The notes under the pieces were generated by a model, which saw only the letters and a list, made by a program, of their open reading frames with translations, ran no database searches and was not told where the DNA came from. This document shows positions 25,160 to 34,292 of a stretch of 64,000 bases of DNA, piece after piece. The stretch lies in contig CAYZVS010000006.1 of assembly GCA_964482085.1 (NCBI GenBank), positions 1 to 64,000 on the forward strand, read 5' to 3'. The stretch is from CAIXDN01 sp964482085. GTDB taxonomy: Bacteria; Patescibacteriota; Patescibacteriia; 2-12-FULL-60-25. A program made the position numbers and the translations under genes. How positions within the stretch are numbered: position 1 is the stretch's first letter; each line of letters begins with the position of its first letter.

Positions 25160-25963
25160 ATGTCTCCGAGACGTTCATTTCTGTATACATTCCTGGCTTT
25201 AATTGCTGGTGGAATGATTGTCGTACCAGCGATTGTTTTTGCAGCCTCTTCAACCAACTTTGACCTTAATCAAGAGCGGGGAGGTCCGGTCGAGTATACA
25301 GGCGGTTCCACTAACTACGATATTAAAGCGGAAATCGGACATCCGGGCGTTGGACAATCGACTTCGACCAACTATGTCTACGATCACGGTACGATTTGGT
25401 TTGGTTCTACAACCGGTATTGAGGTCACGATACAATGGGCTGTCCCAGAACTTCGCGTCGGAGCAACCGGAACAAATGATGATGCGACATTTTATCTCAC
25501 GCTCCGTACACCAAGCGATTTAGACAATGTGATTATTGAGACGATGGCGTATATCGCAAGCACGAGTGTCGACGGTACCTATGCTACCTCGATCAGATTT
25601 AATGCCCCAGCAGGCACATATGATGTTGGCATAAAAACGAACCAACATTTAAATAAGATGTTGCAAGACGTTGATCTTGGTTCCGGAATCACTGTATTGA
25701 ACTTCACGAATACGACTAACACAGTCGGCCTCTACGGCCCACAGCGTCTTTTGGGTGGTGATATCAATAATCTTGGTAACTCGACATCAACCCTCGGCGA
25801 CGATGTTGTGAACTCCGTCGATCTTTCAATTATTCTGCCAGAACTCGACAATAACGATTTAAGCGGTAATGGCTTGCGTTCAAATTTAAACCAGGACGTC
25901 GTGGTAAACTCCGTCGATCTCAGTATCATGCTCAAGAATCTTGACCTGAATGGTGAACAATAA
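25160..25963 (+). CDS. Secreted protein with dockerin-like C-terminal repeats
   Basis: A 267-residue protein with a signal peptide (LALIAGGMIVVPAIVFA, cleavage near residue 28). The middle part has SSTNFDLNQERGG, STNYDIKAEIG and STNYVYDHGT motifs, seen in secreted CPR proteins, and a beta-rich segment of about 90 residues. The C-terminus (200-265) has two copies of a DDVVNSVDLSIILPELD-like motif preceded by GDINNLGNST, resembling the duplicated Ca-binding loops of type I dockerins. A dockerin suggests docking to a cohesin-like partner; no cohesin is seen here. Confidence 0.78.
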   Translation: MSPRRSFLYTFLALIAGGMIVVPAIVFAASSTNFDLNQERGGPVEYTGGSTNYDIKAEIGHPGVGQSTSTNYVYDHGTIWFGSTTGIEVTIQWAVPELRVGATGTNDDATFYLTLRTPSDLDNVIIETMAYIASTSVDGTYATSIRFNAPAGTYDVGIKTNQHLNKMLQDVDLGSGITVLNFTNTTNTVGLYGPQRLLGGDINNLGNSTSTLGDDVVNSVDLSIILPELDNNDLSGNGLRSNLNQDVVVNSVDLSIMLKNLDLNGEQ

Positions 25964-25967
25964 ACCT

Positions 25968-28496
25968 ATGAAACCTTTTTTCCGCCTCCGCGCTCTGCTC
26001 CTGCTTACCCTCGCCTTCGTTGCGATCGTTGGCATTCGTCAGGCAATAGCTGCTGCACCGACTGGCGCAGACTGGTTTCAGCTTCTCACGAACCAGCAAA
26101 CGGGCTCGGATAACACGGGCGACGGAAACACCGGAAATGGTTCGGACTTAAACTACTACTATGTCGGTCAGACATTCACGAGCGTAATCCAAATCCGTTC
26201 CACAGGCCCTGGTTCCAGCGCAGCAAATATCTGGGTCGATTATCCATCGACCACCACAACCGCTTCCAATCTAACCACAGGATCTTTTTTCAATACTTGG
26301 AGCGGACAAGTTGTAAGCTCCACCATCTCTCCAGGTGTGGGTCGTATTTATTCAACCGGTGCCAACATCCCGGTCACGATCTCTTCCGGTACCGGTACAT
26401 TCGGCACAGTAGACTGGACCATTAACCGTCCCAACTCACTTGCTCGTACAACATCGAGTCCCGCTACACTCGATATCAATGTCGGAGTGATCGGCGCGAC
26501 AACAGAATCAAATATCTCTAATGCCGGTGTTGATTTACTCGATAGTGCGGAGGATTTTCAGGTGAATCTTTGGGCCGATACCGTAAAACCCTTTGCTGAG
26601 ACCAACAATATCGCTTCTGGAACAACAGCCGTCGCTATCGATCTCAACTACTTATTCCGATTATTCGACACGCGTGACGGAGAAGGTTTTTCAACCTCAA
26701 CAGCGAATAATGCAGGTGGCGTCGGTACAGGTGTAAACACAGCAACGCCACCAGGATCGCTCTTGCTTACACCAACGCATTTTACGCCTACCTCTTTTGA
26801 CGCGTATTCCTGTTCCGGTGTTTGGGGTAGCAATGTCTGTAATACAACAATCGATCCGCCGAGCCCGCTTAGTATCATCGGCGACACACGAAATTGGGCT
26901 TACAACCAGTTCTATCAATTCTGTATTTCCGGCTATCAAGACTTAGCATCACCTACGCAAAACCAGCTCGGTGAAACAAACGGACCAAACGCCATGAACG
27001 GCAAGTGCTTTGGTTTTACAACGGAACCTGACACGGTTGCGCCACAAGTTGTGAGCGAGGTTCCGATCGCTGGCAGCTCCGGAAACTCCATCGCAACCAA
27101 CGTAACGATCAATGTTGAAGATCGCAAAACCTACCCAGCTGGTCCTTCTGGAACGGGAGTCGCAACAACAACTTGCGCCTTTGATATTTGGACGGAGTCG
27201 CAAGCAACAACAACGTACACGCTTCCAAACGCGCTTGTAACCATCAACCCAATTTCATACGGCAAACAATACGTCATCAATCCTGCATCAGATTTTGCAC
27301 AAAACGAGCGAGTCTGGGTACGCGCGTATGCATGTCAGGACTTGGTAGCTAATACGATGACCGACGACAACTGGTTCTTTGATACATCGGACACAGATCC
27401 GCCTTATGTAATCAATAAATTGCCAGACAATGATCAGATTGCCCCAACTTCAACCAATATTCAATTCGGCTTACGCGATGATGGAGTCGGTGTCGATATC
27501 AATAATACCGTTGTCTATATCAATGGGATTTATTATCAGGTCGGCGGTGGAGCGGGGAGTGTCACCCTTACTGGTACGATTATCTCTTTTGCGACAAGTA
27601 CCAACCTGACACCATTCTACGTTTCAACTTCGACCAATCAATACGATTTTAATATCGGTCCTTTGACGTTTGCTGATGGTGAGGCGATTCCAGTGATCAT
27701 CTACTCGCGTGATGTGAGCAATAATTTAATGCCACGCGTTGTCTATGGCTTAGTCGCCGCAGGTAACGGAGTCTGTCCATCTGGCGCAATTTACTGTGGC
27801 ACAGACACGTCTTGGAATGGATCGATGTGTATCGGAACTGGTGGCGCAACCACAACCGTAACCGTTTGTCCGACTACGGGTTCAGGCGGAGGCGGGTCGT
27901 ATGTCAACGAGGTAAACCCAACCACGGTTCGTGTTGATCAGATCGATGAAGACTCGGTTTTAGTCACGTGGATTTCAACGCGCCCAGGCACAGGTAGAGT
28001 CGTTTATGGCGAGCAAACATCCGTCGATTTGGGCCTACGACCAAACTACGGTTATGATCAGACAACACAAACCTACAATCATAATGATACCTATCATTCC
28101 GTCGTGATCGACGGCTTACAAGCCGGAAAACTCTACTATTTCCGTCCACTTACTGAGGCAAATGGTACTGAAGCCCTCGGAAAAGAAGTTCTAATGACTC
28201 CAAAGTTTGCTACACAATTGGTCCGTGAAGACGGAACACCTATTCCAACGGACGCCGTATGTCCCGCGGTCGCAGCACCAACAACCATTATTGAAACACG
28301 CGTCGTTACTCGTCCTTCACGCCAAGGTGCACAGCCAATACAAGTCACGCAACCAGTTCAGCAAGCACAGCCGACTGTTCCGATCCGTTCGAGTGGTGGA
28401 CCGGGCCTTAAGATTCTAAATATCGAACCAAAAGATGGTTTGATAAATGTCTCCGGTATTGGCGGCATTGGTCGTATTCGTCTCATCATCTACTAA
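25968..28496 (+). CDS. Secreted multidomain Ig/FN3-like protein, C-terminal domain cut
   Basis: 842 residues from ATG 25968, 4 bases after the previous stop. A signal peptide ends near GIRQAIAAA. A beta-rich N-terminal half is followed by Big_5-like segments (TVAPQVVSEVPIAGSSG; PYVINKLPDNDQIAPTS) and an FN3/phosphatase-N-like domain at about 645-745 (EDSVLVTWISTRPGTGRVVYG ... GLQAGKLYYFRPLTEA). After a Gln/Pro-rich linker the protein enters an Ig-like domain (ILNIEPKDGLINVSGIGGIG) but stops after RLIIY. The rest of that domain seems to be encoded by the next gene in another frame, so this may be half of a split protein. Likely surface-exposed. Confidence 0.8.
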   Translation: MKPFFRLRALLLLTLAFVAIVGIRQAIAAAPTGADWFQLLTNQQTGSDNTGDGNTGNGSDLNYYYVGQTFTSVIQIRSTGPGSSAANIWVDYPSTTTTASNLTTGSFFNTWSGQVVSSTISPGVGRIYSTGANIPVTISSGTGTFGTVDWTINRPNSLARTTSSPATLDINVGVIGATTESNISNAGVDLLDSAEDFQVNLWADTVKPFAETNNIASGTTAVAIDLNYLFRLFDTRDGEGFSTSTANNAGGVGTGVNTATPPGSLLLTPTHFTPTSFDAYSCSGVWGSNVCNTTIDPPSPLSIIGDTRNWAYNQFYQFCISGYQDLASPTQNQLGETNGPNAMNGKCFGFTTEPDTVAPQVVSEVPIAGSSGNSIATNVTINVEDRKTYPAGPSGTGVATTTCAFDIWTESQATTTYTLPNALVTINPISYGKQYVINPASDFAQNERVWVRAYACQDLVANTMTDDNWFFDTSDTDPPYVINKLPDNDQIAPTSTNIQFGLRDDGVGVDINNTVVYINGIYYQVGGGAGSVTLTGTIISFATSTNLTPFYVSTSTNQYDFNIGPLTFADGEAIPVIIYSRDVSNNLMPRVVYGLVAAGNGVCPSGAIYCGTDTSWNGSMCIGTGGATTTVTVCPTTGSGGGGSYVNEVNPTTVRVDQIDEDSVLVTWISTRPGTGRVVYGEQTSVDLGLRPNYGYDQTTQTYNHNDTYHSVVIDGLQAGKLYYFRPLTEANGTEALGKEVLMTPKFATQLVREDGTPIPTDAVCPAVAAPTTIIETRVVTRPSRQGAQPIQVTQPVQQAQPTVPIRSSGGPGLKILNIEPKDGLINVSGIGGIGRIRLIIY

Positions 28497-28507
28497 TAAA
28501 TACATCT

Positions 28508-29497
28508 ATGGATGAACTTAACATTATCGCTACCAGCACCGTCCAGATCGCTCCGGATGGCACTTGGGATTCACAGATTCCGCCATCGGTCCCAGCTGGT
28601 TTGCATAAGATTGTCGTTCAAGACGATGCTGGAAATGAAGACGAGGCCTTGCTCTATGTAACCAAGCCGAGCGTCATTGACCGTATTACGAGCATCATGC
28701 CGCCCGTATTTGGTCTTTCATTCATCTTCTTTCTTCTCGTTATCTTGATTTTAGCGGCAAATGCAATTCGCCTTGGGAAAATCGCCGACGATTCTATCGA
28801 GGGTAAGAAAAAGAGAAAGTACCTTCGTCACGCGATGTATTTTTCAACGGCAATGGTCGTTTTATCGCTTATCGTTGGATTAACGCTGAACTGGGGTACA
28901 TCGATCTTGGAGAAAACCGTAGGTCGTTTCACTACAAGTCAAAAAATGATCGCGGGTAGTGTCACGGGACAGGTCGTCGATGCGGAGAATATGCCGGTTT
29001 CCGGAGCTATACTAACGGCTGGAGACACTGTCATTAATACGTCGGAGGGTGGGATGTATGCGTTTTCTGCACTCGCAAAAGATGAGGGGATACGCATCTC
29101 GCATCCTCTAGTGAAGCGAGTTATTAACAAGGAGGTTCGTGAGGCCGGTAAGATGGATATTCTTTTTGATCCTGGATTGATGCAGTCTTTGGTTGAGGTT
29201 GCAGAGCTTGAGGCGAGAGGTGATTACCGAAATCTCTATAAACAAGTGACACTTGATGCGCTCAAAAAGTCATATTCACAAGATAAGTACGTGAACGAGT
29301 ATAAAGCGAACTTCACGACCTCCGATTTAACCGCCGGGCCGATCTATATCGGAGCTATTACAAAGCTTCCTAGCTACAAATCAGTGATAACCGGTGAGGA
29401 CTTCCCACAAGTTATCAACATTGAAGTGTTTACGAGCGCTGGAATTTCAAATTACGTCTTTTCCAGAGAGCAGGGCAAGTGGAAGCTCTTGTTTTAA
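28508..29497 (+). CDS. Membrane protein with half Ig-like domain and CarboxypepD_reg-like domain
   Basis: A 329-residue protein. Residues 1-52 (MDELNIIATSTVQIAPDG ... VVQDDAGNEDEALLYV) read as the second half of an Ig-like domain whose first half ends the preceding protein. Two membrane helices follow (about 66-88 and 108-130), then a beta domain with GSVTGQVVDAENMPVSGA, typical of carboxypeptidase-regulatory-like folds, and a mixed C-terminal domain. There is no signal peptide of its own, so the first helix would have to translocate a short N-terminus. It could anchor the upstream protein if the two halves re-associate. The gap to the previous stop is 11 bases. Confidence 0.75.
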   Translation: MDELNIIATSTVQIAPDGTWDSQIPPSVPAGLHKIVVQDDAGNEDEALLYVTKPSVIDRITSIMPPVFGLSFIFFLLVILILAANAIRLGKIADDSIEGKKKRKYLRHAMYFSTAMVVLSLIVGLTLNWGTSILEKTVGRFTTSQKMIAGSVTGQVVDAENMPVSGAILTAGDTVINTSEGGMYAFSALAKDEGIRISHPLVKRVINKEVREAGKMDILFDPGLMQSLVEVAELEARGDYRNLYKQVTLDALKKSYSQDKYVNEYKANFTTSDLTAGPIYIGAITKLPSYKSVITGEDFPQVINIEVFTSAGISNYVFSREQGKWKLLF

Positions 29498-29518
29498 GCC
29501 AAATATTCGTAAAATAAA

Positions 29519-29548
29519 CGGACTCGATGACAAGTCGAGTCCGTTTTG
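29519..29548 (+). terminator. Rho-independent terminator
   Basis: CGGACTCGA and TCGAGTCCG pair around a 7-base loop and are followed by TTTTG. It ends the block of secreted-protein genes 25160-29497. Confidence 0.9.
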
Positions 29549-29618
29549 TATTCCCCTAAGGGAAGTATGGTAAAATAAGGGTGTGATCAGCGGATAAAAC
29601 CGCCAATCAGAAACAAAA

Positions 29619-30383
29619 ATGACCCTTCGAGTACCCCACAAGCTCTTTCGCTCATTGGTTACTGCATCCGCAGTAGTTTTTTTAGTTATTCTTGCAAAGT
29701 CCCAGGTGGTATCGGCTGCGATCCCACATGAAATCAATTATCAATCTCGTTTGCGATCAGCCGCCCTCGCTCCTATTACGACAGCGACGGACATTCAATT
29801 CAGTATTTACACATCGCCAAGTCTTGGCGCGTATACGGATACAGCCTCATCATCGGGACCTTTACTTTGGAAAGGTATATACAACGGCGGCATCTGCCCT
29901 CAAGTAACTCCGGACGTCGATGGATACTTTGCAGTTCAGCTTGGTTCCTCTTGTGCGCTTTTTCCGTCTTACATGGACTGGAACCAAACGCTCTATCTGG
30001 GTGTCCGTATCGGAGTCGACGCAGAAGCGACACCACGTGTTCAGCTGAGCTCTCACCAATACGCATTAAATGCTGATGCCGTTGATACATTCTCAGCCTC
30101 CTCCACGGCTGCAGCAAACACGCTTCTCGCTCTCGATTCCAACCTTAATTTCAATATTTTGACGGGTGGCTTTCTTGGTGCATTTTTCACAATGTCGTCG
30201 TCGACGGCAACCTCCACCGTCTCGGGCAACTTTGACGTCCAGGGAAACACTACGCTTGGCAATTCTGCGAGCGACCTCATATCTGTGAACGGCCGCTTTA
30301 ACACCGACCTCGTTCCAGCGGGAGATTTGACCTACTCCTTGGGAACGCGACAAATCGTTGGAATGGTGAATTTGGAACTGTAA
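29619..30383 (+). CDS. N-terminal part of a frameshifted S74-type surface protein
   Basis: A signal peptide (MTLRVPHKLFRSLVTASAVV..., cleavage near VVSAA) leads into a module with HEINYQSRLRS, GLWKG-like, VDGYFAVQLGSSCALFP and LYLGVRIGVDAEATPRVQL ... QYALNA motifs, common at the start of long CPR tail-fibre-like proteins. Near the end the frame passes through DLTYSLG and then becomes unrelated (TRQIVGMVNLEL, stop). In the -1 frame from 30344 the expected continuation NATNRWNGEFGTVTATTIG reads on without a stop into the next feature. One extra G in the GGG at 30341-30343 would restore a protein of about 1400 residues. Either a real frameshift or a sequence error. Confidence 0.8.
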   Translation: MTLRVPHKLFRSLVTASAVVFLVILAKSQVVSAAIPHEINYQSRLRSAALAPITTATDIQFSIYTSPSLGAYTDTASSSGPLLWKGIYNGGICPQVTPDVDGYFAVQLGSSCALFPSYMDWNQTLYLGVRIGVDAEATPRVQLSSHQYALNADAVDTFSASSTAAANTLLALDSNLNFNILTGGFLGAFFTMSSSTATSTVSGNFDVQGNTTLGNSASDLISVNGRFNTDLVPAGDLTYSLGTRQIVGMVNLEL

Positions 30384-33300
30384 CAGCGACAACGATCGGC
30401 GCTACCAACCTGACATTCTCAAGCGCGACGGGCGTCTCCCTGAATCTCACAAACACGCTCTACATAAACACGATCGCAATTAATGCAACGGGCACAACTT
30501 CCACAAATTCCGGCGCTTGGCTTATCGGAGTGTTTGATGAGTTCACCTTCTCTAATGCTACAAATGTCCAACAGGCTTTGCGTGACCTCGACCTCGCGAT
30601 CGGAAATGTAACGACAACGGAAGTCGATACATTCCAAACGGTAACGAATCGCGGAAACTCAACAACAAATACGATCCAATTTGCCGGAGGTACGAGCACA
30701 CAGGATTTTTACATGCAAACACGTGGTACCGCTGGTATGTATGATGCTCGCGCAACCAAGCTTTTCAACGTTTTAGGTGGAGTGGGTCAGCCCGCAGAGC
30801 TTTTAATTGATTCAGTCGATGGAAGTGGCGATGGACAGTCAGCTTATCTGACGATAAACGGCGATACGAGCGGTGGCGGTGATACGAGTATTGCACTACT
30901 AGGCAGTGGAACAACTTATGGCATTATCAGCGCGGGAACGGACACATTTTCTATACAGGGCTTGAATGGAGCTAATATCGGTATTGGTACTAATAGCATA
31001 AGTAATATATTCATCGAAGCAGTTACGGGAAATATTGGAATTGGAACAAACGCTCCAACATCAACATTTCATATTTTTGCTAGTGCGCCAAATAACCCGC
31101 CGCTCCTGACGCTCGAGCAGCAATTTTCGGAAGATGTGCAGATATTCATTGCAACCAGCTCACCTAACGGTGCAATCATGGCGTCTAGGGGTGACTTAGC
31201 GCTAGGCACAGATGGTAGGCTGTATATTAAAGAAGTTGGGAATGGAACAAACACTGGTTGGGTTGGTGTTGCCACGGTTGATATGGTCGCCAGCTCGACC
31301 AACATTACGGCTGGCAACGGATTAACTGCGAGTGGCACGGAGATTATTCTCGGAGGTGTTTTGTATCAGGACACGACCATAGATGGTAACGGCGGCGCCT
31401 TCGATTTGATTATTCAGGATGTAAAGAGTTTTGATATTGGCGGTGGGGGTGTAGGCGCAACCGGATCGCTTTCAAATACCGATCTTGTATTTACCGGTAC
31501 TGATGGTTTTTTCATCCGTACTCCAAACTATTTAACTGCTGCCACAGGAAGCGTACTGACACTCACCGATCCGTTGTCGGGAAGAGTTGAATTTACATCT
31601 GGAATAGCTGGCGTCGACACCCTCCAAAACGTAACCGACCGAGGCAATGTTACGACAAATACGATCCAGTTTGCCGGAGCGACTTCTGTTGGAGATATTT
31701 TACCTGGAGCCAACCTCACATATAGTTTGGGCAGTACCTCATCTCGCTGGTCACAGCTCTTTGCAGCAACGGTTTATGTCGGCTCTTCCACTTGGGCGCT
31801 TGCGCAAAATGCGGATCAGTCGTTCATGCTCTCTGGTCCAGCAGGACAAGCGCGTATGACGGTTGATGCCAATGGAAATGTTGCTTTTGGAGTAGCGACT
31901 GCGACCTCTCGTCTACATGTCTCCTCGGCTTCAACCTCAACCACGCCTATCCTGACACTGGAAAACTCGGGAGGAAGCATCCAACAGTTTGTTGTCCAAG
32001 CCTCCCCGGAAGGTGTCGTCACTGGCTCCATCGGTGATCTTGCAATCGACTCTTCCAACGGCTTGCTCTACATCAAGAACACAGGCATAGCTACAACAAA
32101 CGGCTGGCTTTCGCTTTTGACATCCGTCTCCAATACGCTTCAATCTGCGTATAATGGTGGCGGCATCGCCCTTGGGCGCTTTGTGACCACTACATCCGGT
32201 TTACCTACAACGTTCATCGCCGGTTCCTCTACACTAGACGAAACTATTTTTCGCATGCGCGATAAGCAAAACGCGAACGATGTGTTTGGTGTGGCAACGA
32301 GAGATGACGATGCTGGTAACGAGCTCTCAGTTCTAACTCTTTCTGACGGTGATAACGCAGGCTTAGGCAACTCAAATCGTATTCAGCAGATAGCGAGTAG
32401 CGGTATCTTTGGTATCTTTGGGAGCAGCAATGCTACAGATCAGACTGTCTTTAGTGTAAACGGTGAATATGGTCTCCTTCTCACCTCCTCGCCAACAGGA
32501 CAGATACATGTGTCGTCCGGAGGAGGTGCGAGCAGTACTCGCTTCAATATGAAGAAGCCTGGAGTCCCATTTATCGATCTTGCTGATCCGTTAGCAACGG
32601 TCAGTATTTTTACGACAAAAACTGATCCAAACGGCAATTTCATAGCCTCGCTCGGTTCGCTCGCCCTCAACTATGGCAATGGAGCTCTGCACATCAACGT
32701 CGATGGAGCAGACACATGGAGCACATTGCTAACAGATGACAATGACTATTATCGATATGGCGGTAATTCTTTTGGTACACTAGGAATTTTTGGAACAGCT
32801 GATACAAACGATTTGAGCATTATCACCGATGGAAACGAGGCGATTCATATCGATACAGCGGGCAATATTCAATTCAGCGGATACGGTGCGGGCACGCTTA
32901 CAACAGACATCGCTGGAAACATCACCGCACTTTCGGATAGTCGTCTAAAAATCGATCGTGGAAATTTTAGCCGCGGTTTGTCAGCTGTGCTCGGGCTTGA
33001 ACCAAAACTGTATAATTGGACCGCGACAAGTGGCTTGGATACATCAACCGTCTACGCGGGTTTCTATTCACAAAATGTTAAGGAATTTATTCCAGAAGCC
33101 GTTGATACAGATCCAAACGGATATCTCTCGCTCTCTGACCGTCCAATTCTCGCATCAGTCGTGAATGCGATCAAAGAACAGCAGGGGATGATAATGGATC
33201 TTGAATCTCGTGTCTCACCTTTCGCCTCGCCATCGCTAACCGTAGTGACATCGGATGATGACGTAAATATCTTTGTTGCAACAACTACGTTCACGGGCGC

Positions 33301-33823
33301 CCTGATTGTCAAAGAGCGCGTAAATTTTGGTCGTGACACCGTTGGTCAGGCAAAGATGCTTCCGGGATCAACTCTGATGCGTGTCCGATTCGTTAACGCT
33401 TATGATAAGCAACCGATCGTTAACATCACGCCCATTGGTCTCAAATCGATCGACTACGGTGTAGAAAATATTACAACCGAAGGTTTTGATATTGCGATGC
33501 GTCCGGAACAAGCAGAAGCCATACTCTTTAACTGGATCGCGTTTGGCGCCCAGGATGGAGTCGTGACAGTTTCTGACGGTACAACGTCAACGATTGAAAT
33601 CATCGTCGGTGGCACACTCGCTCCTGCGATATCAACGGATACAGGCGTCGAGCCACCAACCCCACCGGCTGCTCCGGAGATGCCAACCTCGACTCCAGAA
33701 ATTATCCCAGAGCCCGAGTTACCGCCTGAACCGGCTCCGGAGGTCACATCGATTCCAGAGGAACCGGAAGCTCCTACGCCTGCTCCAGAAGTGACGGAAG
33801 AGCTGTTACCCGTGATAGAATAA
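30344..33823 (+). CDS. C-terminal part of the frameshifted surface protein, with S74 chaperone domain
   Basis: The frame is open from 30344; the first standard start codon in it is GTG 30530 (1097 residues). Contents are long beta-rich repeats typical of tail fibres (NLTYSLGSTSSRW, NGGNSFGTLGIFG-like, repeated QFAGGTST and ASSTNITAGNGL segments). An intramolecular chaperone/peptidase S74 domain follows, starting at SDSRLKIDRGNFSRG with FYSQNVKEFIPEAV and LASVVNAIKEQQ; in the family the Ser-Asp at its start is the self-cleavage site. After it come a beta domain of about 110 residues and a Pro/Glu-rich tail. The S74 domain suggests a trimeric fibre that matures by autoproteolysis, here probably a surface fibre rather than phage, since no phage genes are near. 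Confidence 0.82.
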   Translation, partial: NATNRWNGEFGTVTATTIGATNLTFSSATGVSLNLTNTLYINTIAINATGTTSTNSGAWLIGVFDEFTFSNATNVQQALRDLDLAIGNVTTTEVDTFQTVTNRGNSTTNTIQFAGGTSTQDFYMQTRGTAGMYDARATKLFNVLGGVGQPAELLIDSVDGSGDGQSAYLTINGDTSGGGDTSIALLGSGTTYGIISAGTDTFSIQGLNGANIGIGTNSISNIFIEAVTGNIGIGTNAPTSTFHIFASAPNNPPLLTLEQQFSEDVQIFIATSSPNGAIMASRGDLALGTDGRLYIKEVGNGTNTGWVGVATVDMVASSTNITAGNGLTASGTEIILGGVLYQDTTIDGNGGAFDLIIQDVKSFDIGGGGVGATGSLSNTDLVFTGTDGFFIRTPNYLTAATGSVLTLTDPLSGRVEFTSGIAGVDTLQNVTDRGNVTTNTIQFAGATSVGDILPGANLTYSLGSTSSRWSQLFAATVYVGSSTWALAQNADQSFMLSGPAGQARMTVDANGNVAFGVATATSRLHVSSASTSTTPILTLENSGGSIQQFVVQASPEGVVTGSIGDLAIDSSNGLLYIKNTGIATTNGWLSLLTSVSNTLQSAYNGGGIALGRFVTTTSGLPTTFIAGSSTLDETIFRMRDKQNANDVFGVATRDDDAGNELSVLTLSDGDNAGLGNSNRIQQIASSGIFGIFGSSNATDQTVFSVNGEYGLLLTSSPTGQIHVSSGGGASSTRFNMKKPGVPFIDLADPLATVSIFTTKTDPNGNFIASLGSLALNYGNGALHINVDGADTWSTLLTDDNDYYRYGGNSFGTLGIFGTADTNDLSIITDGNEAIHIDTAGNIQFSGYGAGTLTTDIAGNITALSDSRLKIDRGNFSRGLSAVLGLEPKLYNWTATSGLDTSTVYAGFYSQNVKEFIPEAVDTDPNGYLSLSDRPILASVVNAIKEQQGMIMDLESRVSPFASPSLTVVTSDDDVNIFVATTTFTGALIVKERVNFGRDTVGQAKMLPGSTLMRVRFVNAYDKQPIVNITPIGLKSIDYGVENITTEGFDIAMRPEQAEAILFNWIAFGAQDGVVTVSDGTTSTIEIIVGGTLAPAISTDTGVEPPTPPAAPEMPTSTPEIIPEPELPPEPAPEVTSIPEEPEAPTPAPEVTEELLPVIE
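33813..33821 (+). promoter_or_regulatory. Extended -10 box (TGATAGAAT) overlapping the upstream stop codon
   Basis: TGA-TAGAAT shares its last base with the TAA stop at 33821-33823 and ends 9 bases before the ATG at 33831. Confidence 0.4.
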
Positions 33824-33830
33824 ATAGTAT

Positions 33831-34271
33831 ATGCCCACTCGGAGTTCAGGCGCGATGACCATCAACATTAGCCCCATGACACGCAGACTTATTCTTGTTC
33901 TTGTCGTCCTTATTCTGATTGGTGTTGGCGGATTCGCATTTCAAATGCGACGGCTCTCTTCTACGATCAACTCAGATTCCGTACAAGCGGTATTCCTGAC
34001 CAACGGCCAAGTCTATTTTGGAAAGCTAGAAAATCCTTGGGCAAGGTACGTCCGATTAACCGACGTCTACTATCTCCAAATGAAAGACGGACTCCAATCA
34101 CAAGACCTTTCGACCGTAAATTCCGGCGATATGGCGCTCATCAAACTCGGAAAAGAATTGCATAGTCCAACCGATAAAATTGAAATCAACCGTGACCAAA
34201 TCTTGTTCATAGAAGATCTCACTAACGATTCCAAAGTCGTAAAAGCCATTAAGGACTTCAAAGGAAAGTAA
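33831..34271 (+). CDS. Conserved-looking membrane-anchored hypothetical protein
   Basis: 146 residues with one N-terminal membrane helix (RRLILVLVVLILIGVGGFAF) and a small extracytoplasmic domain containing VQAVFLTNGQVYFGKLENP and VYYLQMKDG, then KIEINRDQILFIEDL. I recognise the VFLTNGQVYFGKL segment as recurrent in CPR genomes but know no function. It lies directly upstream of miaB with a 21-base gap. In-frame ATGs at 33855 and 33876 are alternative starts. Confidence 0.7.
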   Translation: MPTRSSGAMTINISPMTRRLILVLVVLILIGVGGFAFQMRRLSSTINSDSVQAVFLTNGQVYFGKLENPWARYVRLTDVYYLQMKDGLQSQDLSTVNSGDMALIKLGKELHSPTDKIEINRDQILFIEDLTNDSKVVKAIKDFKGK

Positions 34272-34292
34272 AGATGTGCTAGCGTCGGCGCC

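Noticed and set aside
29619..33823. The S74-domain protein as evidence of a prophage.
   Set aside because: No capsid, terminase, portal, integrase or lysis genes are nearby, and neighbouring genes are surface or housekeeping genes.
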